From Planctomycetota bacterium (GTDB lineage Bacteria; Planctomycetota; Phycisphaerae; Phycisphaerales; Phycisphaeraceae), in the NCBI GenBank assembly GCA_021413865.1, contig JAIOPN010000042.1:49011-113010 (forward strand): a DNA stretch of 64,000 nt. The letters run 5' to 3'. The translations under genes were made by a program, and so were the position numbers. Positions 44,940-53,830 of this stretch are shown here, one piece after another. Positions within the stretch are counted from its first letter, which is position 1; every line of letters starts with the position of its first letter. Under the pieces are notes generated by a model that was not told where the DNA came from, searched no databases, and worked only from the letters and a program-made list of their open reading frames with translations.

Positions 44940-45947
44940 ATGGAATACCGCAACCTCGGGCGAACCGGATGCAAGGTCAGCCCGCTCTGCCTGGGCGCGA
45001 TGATGTTCGGGGCCAAGACCGAGCTGCCCGAGTCGATGGCGATGATCGACCGCGCGATCGAGGCGGGCATCAACTTCATCGACACCGCCAACGTCTATAG
45101 CCGCGGCAAAAGCGAGGAGTTCGTCGGTCAGGCGCTGGCCCGCAACGGGAAACGCGACAGGATCGTGCTCGCCACCAAGGTGCATGGGAAGATGGACGAC
45201 GCGGACCCCAACGCCTGGGGCAACCAGCGTCGCCACATCGTCCAGCAGTGCGACGCCTCGCTCAAACGGCTGCGAACGGACTGGATCGACCTGTATCAGA
45301 TCCACCGGCCCAACTCCGAGGTGCCGATCGACGAGACGCTCCGCGCCCTGGACGACCTGGTCCGCGCGGGGAAGGTGCGATACCTGGGCACGAGCACGTT
45401 CGCCGCGTGGCAGGTGATGGAGTCGCTCTGGGTCTCCAAAGAGCTTGGCCTCAACCGCTTCATCTGTGAGCAGCCCCCCTACCACCTGCTGGATCGGCGC
45501 GTCGAGCGCGAGCTCGTGCCCTTCGCGCAGACGTATGGCCACGCGATCATCCCCTGGGCGCCGCTGGCGAGCGGTTTCCTCACCGGCAAGTACCGCCGCG
45601 GCGAAGACCCGCCCAAGGACGCCCGCGTGCAGAAGAGCCCCGGCGGGCGCGGCGACTACCTGTTCACCGACGCGACTTTCGCCGTGATCGAGCGGCTCGA
45701 CGAGATCGCCAAAACCAAGGGGTGCACGGTGAGTCAGCTCGCGCTGGCGTGGTGCATGAACCAGCCGGGCATCACCAGCCCGATCTTCGGCCCGCGCACG
45801 ATGGCGCAGCTCGAGGACAACCTCGGTGCGCTCTCCGTAAGCGTCGCCGACGAGGACCGGAAGAAGCTGGACGAGGTCTCCCGCCCGGGCCGTGCGATCG
45901 TGCCGTATTACGAGGCGGACTTCGGGCCGCACAAGCAGCGGTGGTAA
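44940..45947 (+). CDS. aldo/keto reductase
   Basis: The 335-aa protein is a typical AKR TIM barrel of the voltage-gated K+ channel beta-subunit-like group. It has MEYRNLGRTGCKVSPLCLG (1-19), the catalytic Asp and Tyr in NFIDTANVYSRGKSEEFVGQAL (about 42-63), the catalytic Lys in VLATKVHG (about 77-84), RLRTDWIDLYQIHRPN near 113, and PWAPLASGFLTGKY near 205. It likely reduces aldehydes or sugars with NADPH. AAGGAG precedes the ATG by 8 nt. It is divergent from the sarcosine-oxidase-like gene. Confidence 0.93.
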   Translation: MEYRNLGRTGCKVSPLCLGAMMFGAKTELPESMAMIDRAIEAGINFIDTANVYSRGKSEEFVGQALARNGKRDRIVLATKVHGKMDDADPNAWGNQRRHIVQQCDASLKRLRTDWIDLYQIHRPNSEVPIDETLRALDDLVRAGKVRYLGTSTFAAWQVMESLWVSKELGLNRFICEQPPYHLLDRRVERELVPFAQTYGHAIIPWAPLASGFLTGKYRRGEDPPKDARVQKSPGGRGDYLFTDATFAVIERLDEIAKTKGCTVSQLALAWCMNQPGITSPIFGPRTMAQLEDNLGALSVSVADEDRKKLDEVSRPGRAIVPYYEADFGPHKQRW

Positions 45948-45966
45948 GGAGGTCTTTCCGGGCGCC

Positions 45967-47037
45967 TCACCCCTGCAACGCATCGCCCTCAAACACCACG
46001 CCGTTCACCGCGAGGTCTCTGACGGTCTGCGGGTCGAGCGGCACGCCCTCGACCAGATATTTATCCCGGTTGCGCCAGCCGCGCTCGCCGGGGTAGAAGA
46101 GGTCTTCGCCCGGCGGGCCGCCACCGTGGATGTGGTTCAATAAATCCTCGGCGCGCTGGGAGAACCGGGCCGGGTCGCCGAAGGCGGCGGGGTTGAGGGC
46201 GATGAAGATCTTGGAGGCGTGGGCGTCGGCGCCGGAGGGGTCTTTCTTCCCCATCTCGTAGCAGAGCGTGCCGCCCGCCAGGACGCCGGTGAGCATCTCC
46301 ATCATGAGCGCCAGGCCCGCCCCCTTGTGGCCGCCGGTGGGGAGGAACCTGTGCGACGTGAGGATCGCCGCGGGGTCGTCTGTGGGTTTGCCGTCGCTAT
46401 CGAGGCCCCAGTCGAGCGGGGCTTTTTTTCCTTCGCGGCGGTAGGTCTCGACCTTGCCGACGGCGGCCTGGCTCATAGCCATGTCGAGGACGACCGGGTC
46501 TTGCCCATCGCCGCGCGGCACGCCGATCCCCAGCGGGTTGTTGCTCAAGAGCGGCCGGTCCGAACCGAAGGCGAGGATGCTGACCATCGCGTTGGTCGTG
46601 CAGATGCCGATCATGCCGGCGAGCGCAGCGCGGTACGCATAAGCGTGGGCGCGGCCCCAGTGCGAAGTGTTCGTGGCGAGGCAGGAGCCGATCCCGAACT
46701 TCCTGGCACGCTCGACGGCGTGGTTCATCGCCTGAAGGCTGACGTAGCGGCCCGGGCCGTAGTCGCCCTCGAGCACGCAGGTGGCGGCGAACTCGCGGGT
46801 GAGGCGCAGGTTCGGATTTGCGCGGACGCCACCCGATTTGATGGCGTGAAGTAGGCGCGGGAGCTGGCGTATGCCGTGCGAGGCGGTGCCCATCAGGTCG
46901 GCTTCGGCCATCAGCTCGGCCTCGACGGCACGCACCGCCGCGGGCACGCCGACCGCGGCCAGCGCCCGGTCGATCGCCGCGACCATCGCGGGGTAGCGGA
47001 CCCTGATGCCGGCTTGGGGTGGTTGGTTCTGATTCAT
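45967..47037 (-). CDS. Ldh-family (malate/L-lactate/ureidoglycolate dehydrogenase) oxidoreductase, paralogue 2
   Basis: The 356-aa protein has the same family hallmarks as the gene at 32852: ADLMGTASHGIRQLPRLLHAIKSGG near residue 46 with the family catalytic His, LSNNPLGIGVPRGDGQDPVVLDMAMSQ near 164, GHKGAGLALMMEMLTGVLAGG near 234, and a C-terminal regular helix. The sequence is only distantly related to the first copy, so this is not a recent duplication. The substrate is uncertain. It is divergent from the ABC exporter and ends 20 bp from the aldo/keto reductase stop. Confidence 0.9.
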   Translation of the reverse strand: MNQNQPPQAGIRVRYPAMVAAIDRALAAVGVPAAVRAVEAELMAEADLMGTASHGIRQLPRLLHAIKSGGVRANPNLRLTREFAATCVLEGDYGPGRYVSLQAMNHAVERARKFGIGSCLATNTSHWGRAHAYAYRAALAGMIGICTTNAMVSILAFGSDRPLLSNNPLGIGVPRGDGQDPVVLDMAMSQAAVGKVETYRREGKKAPLDWGLDSDGKPTDDPAAILTSHRFLPTGGHKGAGLALMMEMLTGVLAGGTLCYEMGKKDPSGADAHASKIFIALNPAAFGDPARFSQRAEDLLNHIHGGGPPGEDLFYPGERGWRNRDKYLVEGVPLDPQTVRDLAVNGVVFEGDALQG

Positions 47038-47117
47038 CGCGGACCATTATGCACAGTCCCGCGGGGTCGGGTGGCGAGCCGGCCCCGTCTCGCTGTGGCC
47101 GACGCTATGATCGTTCC

Positions 47118-49163
47118 GTGCGTTCCTCACGAGGCAGCAGCCGAAGCCGATTTACGGAATACAAACGCGAGCTCGACGAGCGCCGCGCCAAGGGCGACAT
47201 GACCACGCCCACCAAGGCGGCGGCGCGGGCCGCGAGCCTGGGGCACCCGGGGATCGGCTCGACGGCGGGCGTGGGCCACAAGAGGCAGCGCGGGTTCGGC
47301 GTGCTGCTGCGCGAGTTCTTCAAGATGCTCCGCGGCCACCGCCTGATGCTGGCGGCGCTGCTGGGCACGCTCACCTTCTCGACGCTGCTGGGCCTGATCC
47401 CGCCGTATGGCACGAAGCTCGTCTTCGACTGCGTGCTGGGCAGCAGGCCGATCCAGAACGACCTGCCCTCCTGGCTGCACGTCTCGCTGAACCCGCGGGA
47501 ACTGCTCGCGTGGGTCGCGCTGGGGATGGTTGCGCTCTCGGTGGTGTCGGTGCTGGTCAACATCTGGGGCCGGTGGCACGCAACGCGGATCACCAAGCGG
47601 CTGCAGATCTCGGTGCGGCGACAGGTGTTCAGCCACGCGGTGCGGCTGCCGCTGCACCGCGTGTACGACCTCAAGTCCGGCGGGGCCGCGAGCCTGCTGC
47701 GTGAGGACGCCGGCGGCGTGGGCGAATTGCTCTTCGCCGTGATCTACAACCCGTGGCGGGCGATCATCCAGCTCGTGGGCAGCGTGACCATCCTCGCGTT
47801 CACGGACTGGCGGCTGCTTCTGGGGTCGCTGGTGCTCCTGCCGGTGGTTTACTTCTCGCACAAGACGTGGATCGCGCGGATACGCCCCGTGTTCGGCGAC
47901 GTCCGCGCCAGCCGCACCCACACCGACAGCCACGCCACCGAGACGTTCGGCGGCATGCGCGTGGTCCGCAGCTTCTCCCGTCAACGCAGCGAGGCCTCCC
48001 AGTTCACGCGCAACAACGCCCTGATGGCGCGTCAGGAGATCCTCGCCTGGTGGTGGAGCCGGGGGGTGGACGTCGCCTGGGCGCTCTTCATCCCCACGGC
48101 CTCGGCGGCCCTGCTCTGGTACGGCGGCAACCGCATCCTCGACGACGCCGCCCGCGTCGCCGCCGGCACGCTCTCGGCGAATGATGCGTTCACCATCGGC
48201 GACCTGGCGATGTTCCTCGCCTACCTCGCCTGGCTTCTGGGACCGATCGAGGCGTTGGCCGCCAGCGCCACGGCGTTCCAGAACAACCTGGCCGGCCTCG
48301 ACCGCGTGCTCAACGTCCTCGCCGAGCCGACCGAGATGCCCTCGAAGCCGGGGGCACGCGTGCTGGGCCGCCACACCCCCGCGGGACGGATCAGCGTCAA
48401 TCACGTGAGCTACACCTATCCCAACACGAAGACCGAGGTGTTGCACGACATAACCTTCGACGCCGAGCCGGGTGAGATGATCGCTTTCGTCGGCCCCAGC
48501 GGCGCGGGCAAGACGACGGTCTGCAACCTCGTCGCACGGTTCTACGACCCGACCTCCGGTTCGATCAGCTTCGACGGCACGGACCTGCGCGACATCACCG
48601 TCGATAGCTACCGCTCGCTGCTTGGCATCGTGGAACAGGACACGTTTTTGTTCGACGGCTCGATCGCCGACAACATCGCGTACGGCCGGCGCGACGCGAC
48701 GATGGAGCAGATCGCCGACGCCGCCCGCAAGGCCAACGCCGACGGCTTCATCTCCGCTCTGCCCAAGGGGTACGCCAGCCGGATCGGCGAGCGCGGCGTG
48801 AAGCTCAGCGGCGGCCAGCGGCAGCGGCTGACCATCGCCCGGGCGATCCTGGCCGACCCGCGCATCCTTATCCTCGACGAGGCCACCAGCAACCTCGACA
48901 CCGAGAGCGAACGGCTGATCCAGACCAGCCTGCACACCCTGATGGCCGGCCGCACGAGCCTGGTCATTGCCCACCGCCTGAGCACCATCGCCCACGCGCA
49001 CAAGATCATCGTGATCGAGAACGGCAGGGTCGTGGAAATGGGCCCGCACACCCAACTCATGGAGCGCAGTGGGCGGTACCGGCAGATGGTGGAATTGCAG
49101 ACCGCCCCGCCGCAGCCGCCGGCTTCGCCCGTGGCAAGTCCCCCGCCGCCGGCGCACCCCTGA
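47118..49163 (+). CDS. MsbA-type ABC exporter (fused membrane and ATPase domains)
   Basis: The 681-aa half-transporter has a basic N-terminal stretch and about six membrane helices (about residues 60-355), with intracellular loops containing SGGAASLLREDAGGVGELLF. It is followed by an ATPase with Walker A GPSGAGKTT, the signature KLSGGQRQRLTIARAIL, Walker B ILILDEATSNLD and switch His IAHRLSTI. It likely dimerises and exports lipid or another hydrophobic molecule. The GTG at 47118 is chosen because the longer frame starts inside the divergent neighbour. The tail is proline-rich (about 15 residues). Confidence 0.93.
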   Translation: MRSSRGSSRSRFTEYKRELDERRAKGDMTTPTKAAARAASLGHPGIGSTAGVGHKRQRGFGVLLREFFKMLRGHRLMLAALLGTLTFSTLLGLIPPYGTKLVFDCVLGSRPIQNDLPSWLHVSLNPRELLAWVALGMVALSVVSVLVNIWGRWHATRITKRLQISVRRQVFSHAVRLPLHRVYDLKSGGAASLLREDAGGVGELLFAVIYNPWRAIIQLVGSVTILAFTDWRLLLGSLVLLPVVYFSHKTWIARIRPVFGDVRASRTHTDSHATETFGGMRVVRSFSRQRSEASQFTRNNALMARQEILAWWWSRGVDVAWALFIPTASAALLWYGGNRILDDAARVAAGTLSANDAFTIGDLAMFLAYLAWLLGPIEALAASATAFQNNLAGLDRVLNVLAEPTEMPSKPGARVLGRHTPAGRISVNHVSYTYPNTKTEVLHDITFDAEPGEMIAFVGPSGAGKTTVCNLVARFYDPTSGSISFDGTDLRDITVDSYRSLLGIVEQDTFLFDGSIADNIAYGRRDATMEQIADAARKANADGFISALPKGYASRIGERGVKLSGGQRQRLTIARAILADPRILILDEATSNLDTESERLIQTSLHTLMAGRTSLVIAHRLSTIAHAHKIIVIENGRVVEMGPHTQLMERSGRYRQMVELQTAPPQPPASPVASPPPPAHP

Positions 49164-49325
49164 AGGGCTGTTTCATCAGCGGTGACCGCGAGTTGCACCC
49201 CGGCATCAAATCGTGGTACGAAGACCACCACTTGGTCCGCTGATACCCGTAAGGGCCGTTCCGTTGGCCGGGGGCCACCGCGGACGGGCGGGCATTTCAG
49301 GACGTGATTCGTAAAGGATGGAGCC

Positions 49326-52300
49326 ATGATCGAACGGCATTTACACAACAGACGCAACACCCGCACGCATCGGGTGTGGGTGTTGTTGCTCGCGCTGATG
49401 GTGACGCTGCCCGCAACCGTTCATGCACAGGAGAAGGTGGACCCCGCCGTCAAAAAGCTGATGGCCGCCAACGGCTTCTTTGAACGCGGCATGTACGACA
49501 CCGCCGAGCAGGAGTACGCCGCTTTTCTCAAGGACAACCCCGATCACCCCGAGGCCGTCACCGCGAAATACGGCATGGCTGTCTGCCGCTACAAGCAGAA
49601 CCAGTTCGACAAGGCCGCCGAGACATTGAGCGAGTTGGTCAAGATCAAAGAGTTCCCCCAGAAGGAAGAGGCGCTGGCGGTCCTGGGGCATTGCTACCTC
49701 GCCAGCAACGCCAACGACAAAGCGCTGGCCGCATTCGACCAACTCCTCAAGGAATACCCGCAGAGCCAGCACGCCGAGTTGGCGTCGATCAACCGCGTGC
49801 AGGTGCTCTATCTCGTCGGTAAAAAGGAGGAGGCCGCCGCCGCCGGTCGGGCCTTCATCGACCGCTACCCCAAGAGCGACCGGCTGGCGTCGGCGCTCTA
49901 CTTCACCGCCGTCTCGCTGACCGACACCGGCAAGCTCGATCAGGCGTCGGCGACGCTCAAGGAACTCATCAAGAACTACCCCGAGACCTCGCAGACGCTC
50001 GACGCCATCCTCCTTCTGGGGCAGACCTACGAGATCAAGGGCGACCACGGCAACGCCCAGGCGCAGTACCAGCGGCTGATCACCAACGCCAACGGTTCGC
50101 GCAAGGCCGAGGGGTTCTACGCCTACGGCGTCTCCCTCTTCAAATCCAAGAAATACCCCGAGGCGACCGAGAAGCTCCAGGCCGTCCTCAAGGAATACCC
50201 CGAGAGCGAGTTTGCCGCGCCGGCGATGCTGCAACTGGGCCTGACGCAGCTCGCCGCCGGCGACACGGCTAAGGCGCGCGCGACGCTTGCGACCGTCATC
50301 GAGAAGGACAAAACCCGCGCCAACACGGCCCGCTACTGGCTGGCGCAGGCGGACATCAATGAGAAGGCGTACGACAGGGCTTACAAGACCCTCGACGAGT
50401 TGGCGAAGCAGGACCCGCCCGCGGAGAACCTCGAGGCCGTGCTCTTCGACCGCGCCTGCTGCCTGATGGCGATGGAGAAGTTTGAGCCGGCGGCGAAAGA
50501 GTTCGCCGCCTTCCGCGAAAAGTACCCGTCGGGCGCACAGGCGAACGATGCCCTCTACCGCCAGGCGTTCTCCCTGCACAAGCTCGGGCAGTACGAGAAA
50601 AGCCTGGCGCTCTCCAGCAACGCGGCGAAGGACGCGAGTTCTTCCGTCTATGGCCCGGCACGCGAACTGACGGCGGAAAACCTCTTCCTCCTCCAGAAAT
50701 ACACCGACGCCGCGCCGATCCTCGACGACCTGCTCAAAAACGCGCAGGGCAACGCCAAGTCCCGCTTCAGCTACCGGCTGGGCCAGTGCGCCTATTTCAC
50801 GCGGGATTACGCCAACGCCGCGGCGCTGCTCGGAGACGTGGTCGCGGACAAGGAGAGCGCGGACGCGACGCTGATGCACGATGCCGTCTTCCTGCTGGGC
50901 GACGCTCTGCTGCAGTTGGGTGATTACGCCGGCGCGGAAAAATCGCTCGGGGATTACCTCGCGACCGCGCCGGGCGACAAGCTCGAGGCACAGTACAAGC
51001 TCGCCGTGGCACAGATCCGCGGTGGTCACGGAGACCAGGCCGCGGGGCTGCTCGGCGAGGTGGCCAAAGGCCCCGCCGATTCGCCATGGGTCATGCGGGC
51101 GACGTTTGAGCTGGGCCAGCTCCAATACCAGAACAAGCAGTACGAGCCCGCCGCCGCCGCGCTGAAGCAGGTCGTCGCATCAAAGGCGGGCGAAGAACTC
51201 AAGGCGCCGGCTGCGTACCTCCTGGCGTGGATCGACTTCGACAATCAGCGCTACCCCGAGGCCGCCACCGGGTTCTCGAAGATGGCTGCCGCCTATCCGA
51301 CCCACACCCTCGCCCCCGCCGCCGCCTTCCAGCACGCCGTCGCGGTGAAGGAGAGCGGCAAGGCCGCCGAAGCGATGGGTCTGCTCGGCGCATTCGTGAA
51401 AAACTACCCCAACAGCGAGAACGCCGGCAACGCCCGCTACCTGATCGGCGTCTGCCAGGCGCAGCTCGGCCAGAACGACGAGGCGATCAAGACCTTCACC
51501 GCGCTGAGCGACGACAAGGCGACGCGCAGCGACACGGTGCTTTATGAACTGGCCTGGGCGCGGCGCAACAACAAGGACAACGACGGCGCGGCCGATGCCT
51601 ATCGCCAAATACTCAAGGATTTCCCGACCAGCAGCCGCGCCGCGGCGGCGGGTACGGAGCTGGCGGAGCTGCTCTACGCCTCCGGAAAATACGCCGACGC
51701 CGTCAAGCTGCTCGAAGCGGTCTCGGCCGACAGCACCGCCGATGCGAACACCCTGGGCCTGGCGCAGTACCGCCTGGGCTGGTCCTACAGCAAACTCGGA
51801 CAGCAGGAGCGTGCCGCCTCCTGCTTCAACGGGTTCGCCGAGAAACTGCCCGACCATGAACTGGCTCCGTCGGCGGTGTACCAGGCCGGCGTGGCGCTGA
51901 TCGCCGCGAATAAAAACGAGCAGGCGGAGAAGCTCTTCACGCAACTGGTCACGCGATATCCCAAGTCCGAGCTAGCCCCCGCGGGCCTCCTGAAGCTCGG
52001 CGAACTGGCGGCGACACGCGGCGACTTCAAGCAGTCCAAGGCCGCGTACGAGCGTTACTTCGCCGACTTCCCCAAGGACAAGTTCGCCTACCTGGGCCGG
52101 TTCGGCCTGGGCTGGGCGCACGAAAATCTCAAGGAGATCGACCGGGCCCGCGAGTGCTACGCCGCGGTGATCGAATCCCACAACGGCCCGACCGCCGCGC
52201 GGGCGCAATTCCAGATCGGCGAGACTTACTTCGCCCAGGGTGACTACACCCGCGCGGTCAAAGAATTGCTGACGGTGGACATTGTGTACGCCTATCCTGA

Positions 52301-52457
52301 GTGGTCCGCCCCGGCACTGTACGAGGCCGGCCGCGCGTACGAGCAGCTCAACCGGTTCGGAGATGCAAAGACGCAGTACCGTCAGTGCGTCACCAAATAC
52401 AAGGAGACACCCGAGGCTCGGCTGGCCGGCAAACGGCTCTCCGCGCTGGGAGGTTGA
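49326..52457 (+). CDS. large periplasmic TPR protein, first gene of an ExbB/ExbD operon
   Basis: The 1043-aa protein has a signal peptide (hydrophobic residues about 17-36, then ATVHAQE). The rest is a solenoid of roughly 25 tetratricopeptide repeats from about residue 45 to the end, with typical spacing of alanine, tyrosine and lysine pairs, for example ERGMYDTAEQEYAAFLKDNPDH. Such proteins are protein-binding scaffolds; E. coli CpoB is a short TPR partner of the Tol system. Its stop is 1 nt before the ExbB ATG and it supplies that gene's ribosome-binding site. A scaffold for an energised envelope machine is inferred from the operon. Confidence 0.9.
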   Translation: MIERHLHNRRNTRTHRVWVLLLALMVTLPATVHAQEKVDPAVKKLMAANGFFERGMYDTAEQEYAAFLKDNPDHPEAVTAKYGMAVCRYKQNQFDKAAETLSELVKIKEFPQKEEALAVLGHCYLASNANDKALAAFDQLLKEYPQSQHAELASINRVQVLYLVGKKEEAAAAGRAFIDRYPKSDRLASALYFTAVSLTDTGKLDQASATLKELIKNYPETSQTLDAILLLGQTYEIKGDHGNAQAQYQRLITNANGSRKAEGFYAYGVSLFKSKKYPEATEKLQAVLKEYPESEFAAPAMLQLGLTQLAAGDTAKARATLATVIEKDKTRANTARYWLAQADINEKAYDRAYKTLDELAKQDPPAENLEAVLFDRACCLMAMEKFEPAAKEFAAFREKYPSGAQANDALYRQAFSLHKLGQYEKSLALSSNAAKDASSSVYGPARELTAENLFLLQKYTDAAPILDDLLKNAQGNAKSRFSYRLGQCAYFTRDYANAAALLGDVVADKESADATLMHDAVFLLGDALLQLGDYAGAEKSLGDYLATAPGDKLEAQYKLAVAQIRGGHGDQAAGLLGEVAKGPADSPWVMRATFELGQLQYQNKQYEPAAAALKQVVASKAGEELKAPAAYLLAWIDFDNQRYPEAATGFSKMAAAYPTHTLAPAAAFQHAVAVKESGKAAEAMGLLGAFVKNYPNSENAGNARYLIGVCQAQLGQNDEAIKTFTALSDDKATRSDTVLYELAWARRNNKDNDGAADAYRQILKDFPTSSRAAAAGTELAELLYASGKYADAVKLLEAVSADSTADANTLGLAQYRLGWSYSKLGQQERAASCFNGFAEKLPDHELAPSAVYQAGVALIAANKNEQAEKLFTQLVTRYPKSELAPAGLLKLGELAATRGDFKQSKAAYERYFADFPKDKFAYLGRFGLGWAHENLKEIDRARECYAAVIESHNGPTAARAQFQIGETYFAQGDYTRAVKELLTVDIVYAYPEWSAPALYEAGRAYEQLNRFGDAKTQYRQCVTKYKETPEARLAGKRLSALGG

Positions 52458-52458
52458 C

Positions 52459-53337
52459 ATGAAGACAACGCTACAACGCCCCCGTTTCCGCTGGTCCGTA
52501 CTCTGGTTTATGCTCGTGCTGGCCGCCGCGCTCCCGGCGCTGCCCACACTAGGCCTGTCGAGCGACGATCCGCCCCCGCCGATCGGGACCTACGCCGGGC
52601 CCACGCCCCCGGCGGCGCCGCACGCGGCCGTGCCCGAAATCGCCCGCCTCTCGCTGCTGGACCTGTTCCTCAGCGGCGGGTGGCTCATGTGGCCGCTGGC
52701 GTTGTGCAGCCTGATCACGTTCGCGCTGATCGTCGACCGATTCATCGGCCTGCGCCGCAAACTCATCGTCCCGCCGGACTTCCTCGAGGGGCTGACGCGG
52801 GCGCTGGGCAAATCGGGCCGAAACCTGGAGGCGGCCAAGGCCTTCTGCATCGAATACGACTCCCCCGTGGCCCGCATTATCCTTGCGGGCATCCGCAAGG
52901 CGCCGCGTGGCGAGGACGCCGTCGAGACCGTCATGGAAGACGCCGGCGCCACCGAGGTCGCCCGCCTGCGCACCAACGTCCGCAACCTGCACGGCATCTC
53001 CGTCGTCGCGCCGATGATGGGCCTGCTTGGCACCGTGCAGGGCATGATCGAGGCGTTCCACGTCGCCGCCACCAAGGGGCTGGGCCAGGGCGAAGAGATG
53101 GCCGAGGGCATCTACCACCTGCTGGTCACGACCTTCACCGGGCTCGCGATCGCCGTCCCGGCACTGATCTTCTACTTCTACTTCCAGTCACGCATCGAGG
53201 GGCTGGTCTCCGAGATCAGCAAGGTCTCCGAGGAGTTCCTCGAGCAGGTCTTCGGCGCGGGCACCCCCGCCCCGGCCGCGGCAACGCCGGAACGCGAGTT
53301 GCCGACCCAGCCCGGCATCGCCCCGGCGCAGGCGTGA
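52459..53337 (+). CDS. MotA/TolQ/ExbB proton channel family protein
   Basis: The 292-aa protein has an N-terminal hydrophobic segment (about 14-34) followed by a proline-rich stretch (SSDDPPPPIG). It then has the family core: membrane segment GGWLMWPLALCSLITFALI (about 73-91) and a cytoplasmic region. Later comes the signature NLHGISVVAPMMGLLGTVQGMIEAF with the final segments about 180-260. ExbB and TolQ form the pentameric channel that uses the proton gradient to power ExbD/TonB. The leader and proline stretch are typical of longer planctomycete versions. GGGAGG overlaps the TPR gene end and lies 4-9 nt before the ATG. Confidence 0.95.
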   Translation: MKTTLQRPRFRWSVLWFMLVLAAALPALPTLGLSSDDPPPPIGTYAGPTPPAAPHAAVPEIARLSLLDLFLSGGWLMWPLALCSLITFALIVDRFIGLRRKLIVPPDFLEGLTRALGKSGRNLEAAKAFCIEYDSPVARIILAGIRKAPRGEDAVETVMEDAGATEVARLRTNVRNLHGISVVAPMMGLLGTVQGMIEAFHVAATKGLGQGEEMAEGIYHLLVTTFTGLAIAVPALIFYFYFQSRIEGLVSEISKVSEEFLEQVFGAGTPAPAAATPERELPTQPGIAPAQA

Positions 53338-53374
53338 CCTTCTGATCCCAATCGGCCCCACCGGAGCAACCGCC

Positions 53375-53797
53375 GTGCACATCGCCGACGACCGCGACGA
53401 CGACAGCATCCAGATCAACGTCATGCCGTTGATCGACCTGGTCATCGTGCTGCTGATCTTCTTCGTGGTCTCCACGACGTTCAACAAGAACGAGCAGCGG
53501 ATCAAGGTCGCGCTGCCCGTCGCCTCGGGCGGCACCGCGCTCTCGGCGCCGCCCAAGCAACTGGTGATCAACATCCTCCCCGACGGCACCGTCAACATCG
53601 GCTCCAACCACTACAACGCCGACGAACTGGCCGCCTACATCCGCGCCACCCTCGCCGCCGAGCCGACGCGCGAGGTCTTCATCCGCGCCGACCAGGAGAG
53701 CCGGCACAAATCCTTCGCCGCCGTCGTCCGCCTCTGCCGCGACGCCGGCGCGAGCAACCTCAAGATCGGCTACATCGTGCAGGAAACGGCCCGGTAG
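53375..53797 (+). CDS. ExbD/TolR-type biopolymer transport protein
   Basis: The 140-aa protein starts MHIADDRDDDSIQINVMPLIDLVIVLLIFF: a short acidic cytoplasmic tail, then a single membrane helix (about 19-36) carrying the conserved Asp (PLIDLV) needed for proton coupling, then a periplasmic domain. QLVINILPDGTVNIG near residue 58 and SHK... in the second half are typical of ExbD. It starts with GTG. It lies 37 bp after the ExbB gene and 33 bp before the Gly-rich gene. Confidence 0.95.
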   Translation: MHIADDRDDDSIQINVMPLIDLVIVLLIFFVVSTTFNKNEQRIKVALPVASGGTALSAPPKQLVINILPDGTVNIGSNHYNADELAAYIRATLAAEPTREVFIRADQESRHKSFAAVVRLCRDAGASNLKIGYIVQETAR

Positions 53798-53830
53798 TAC
53801 CCCGTTGCGACGCGCCGCGCGTCACCCGTC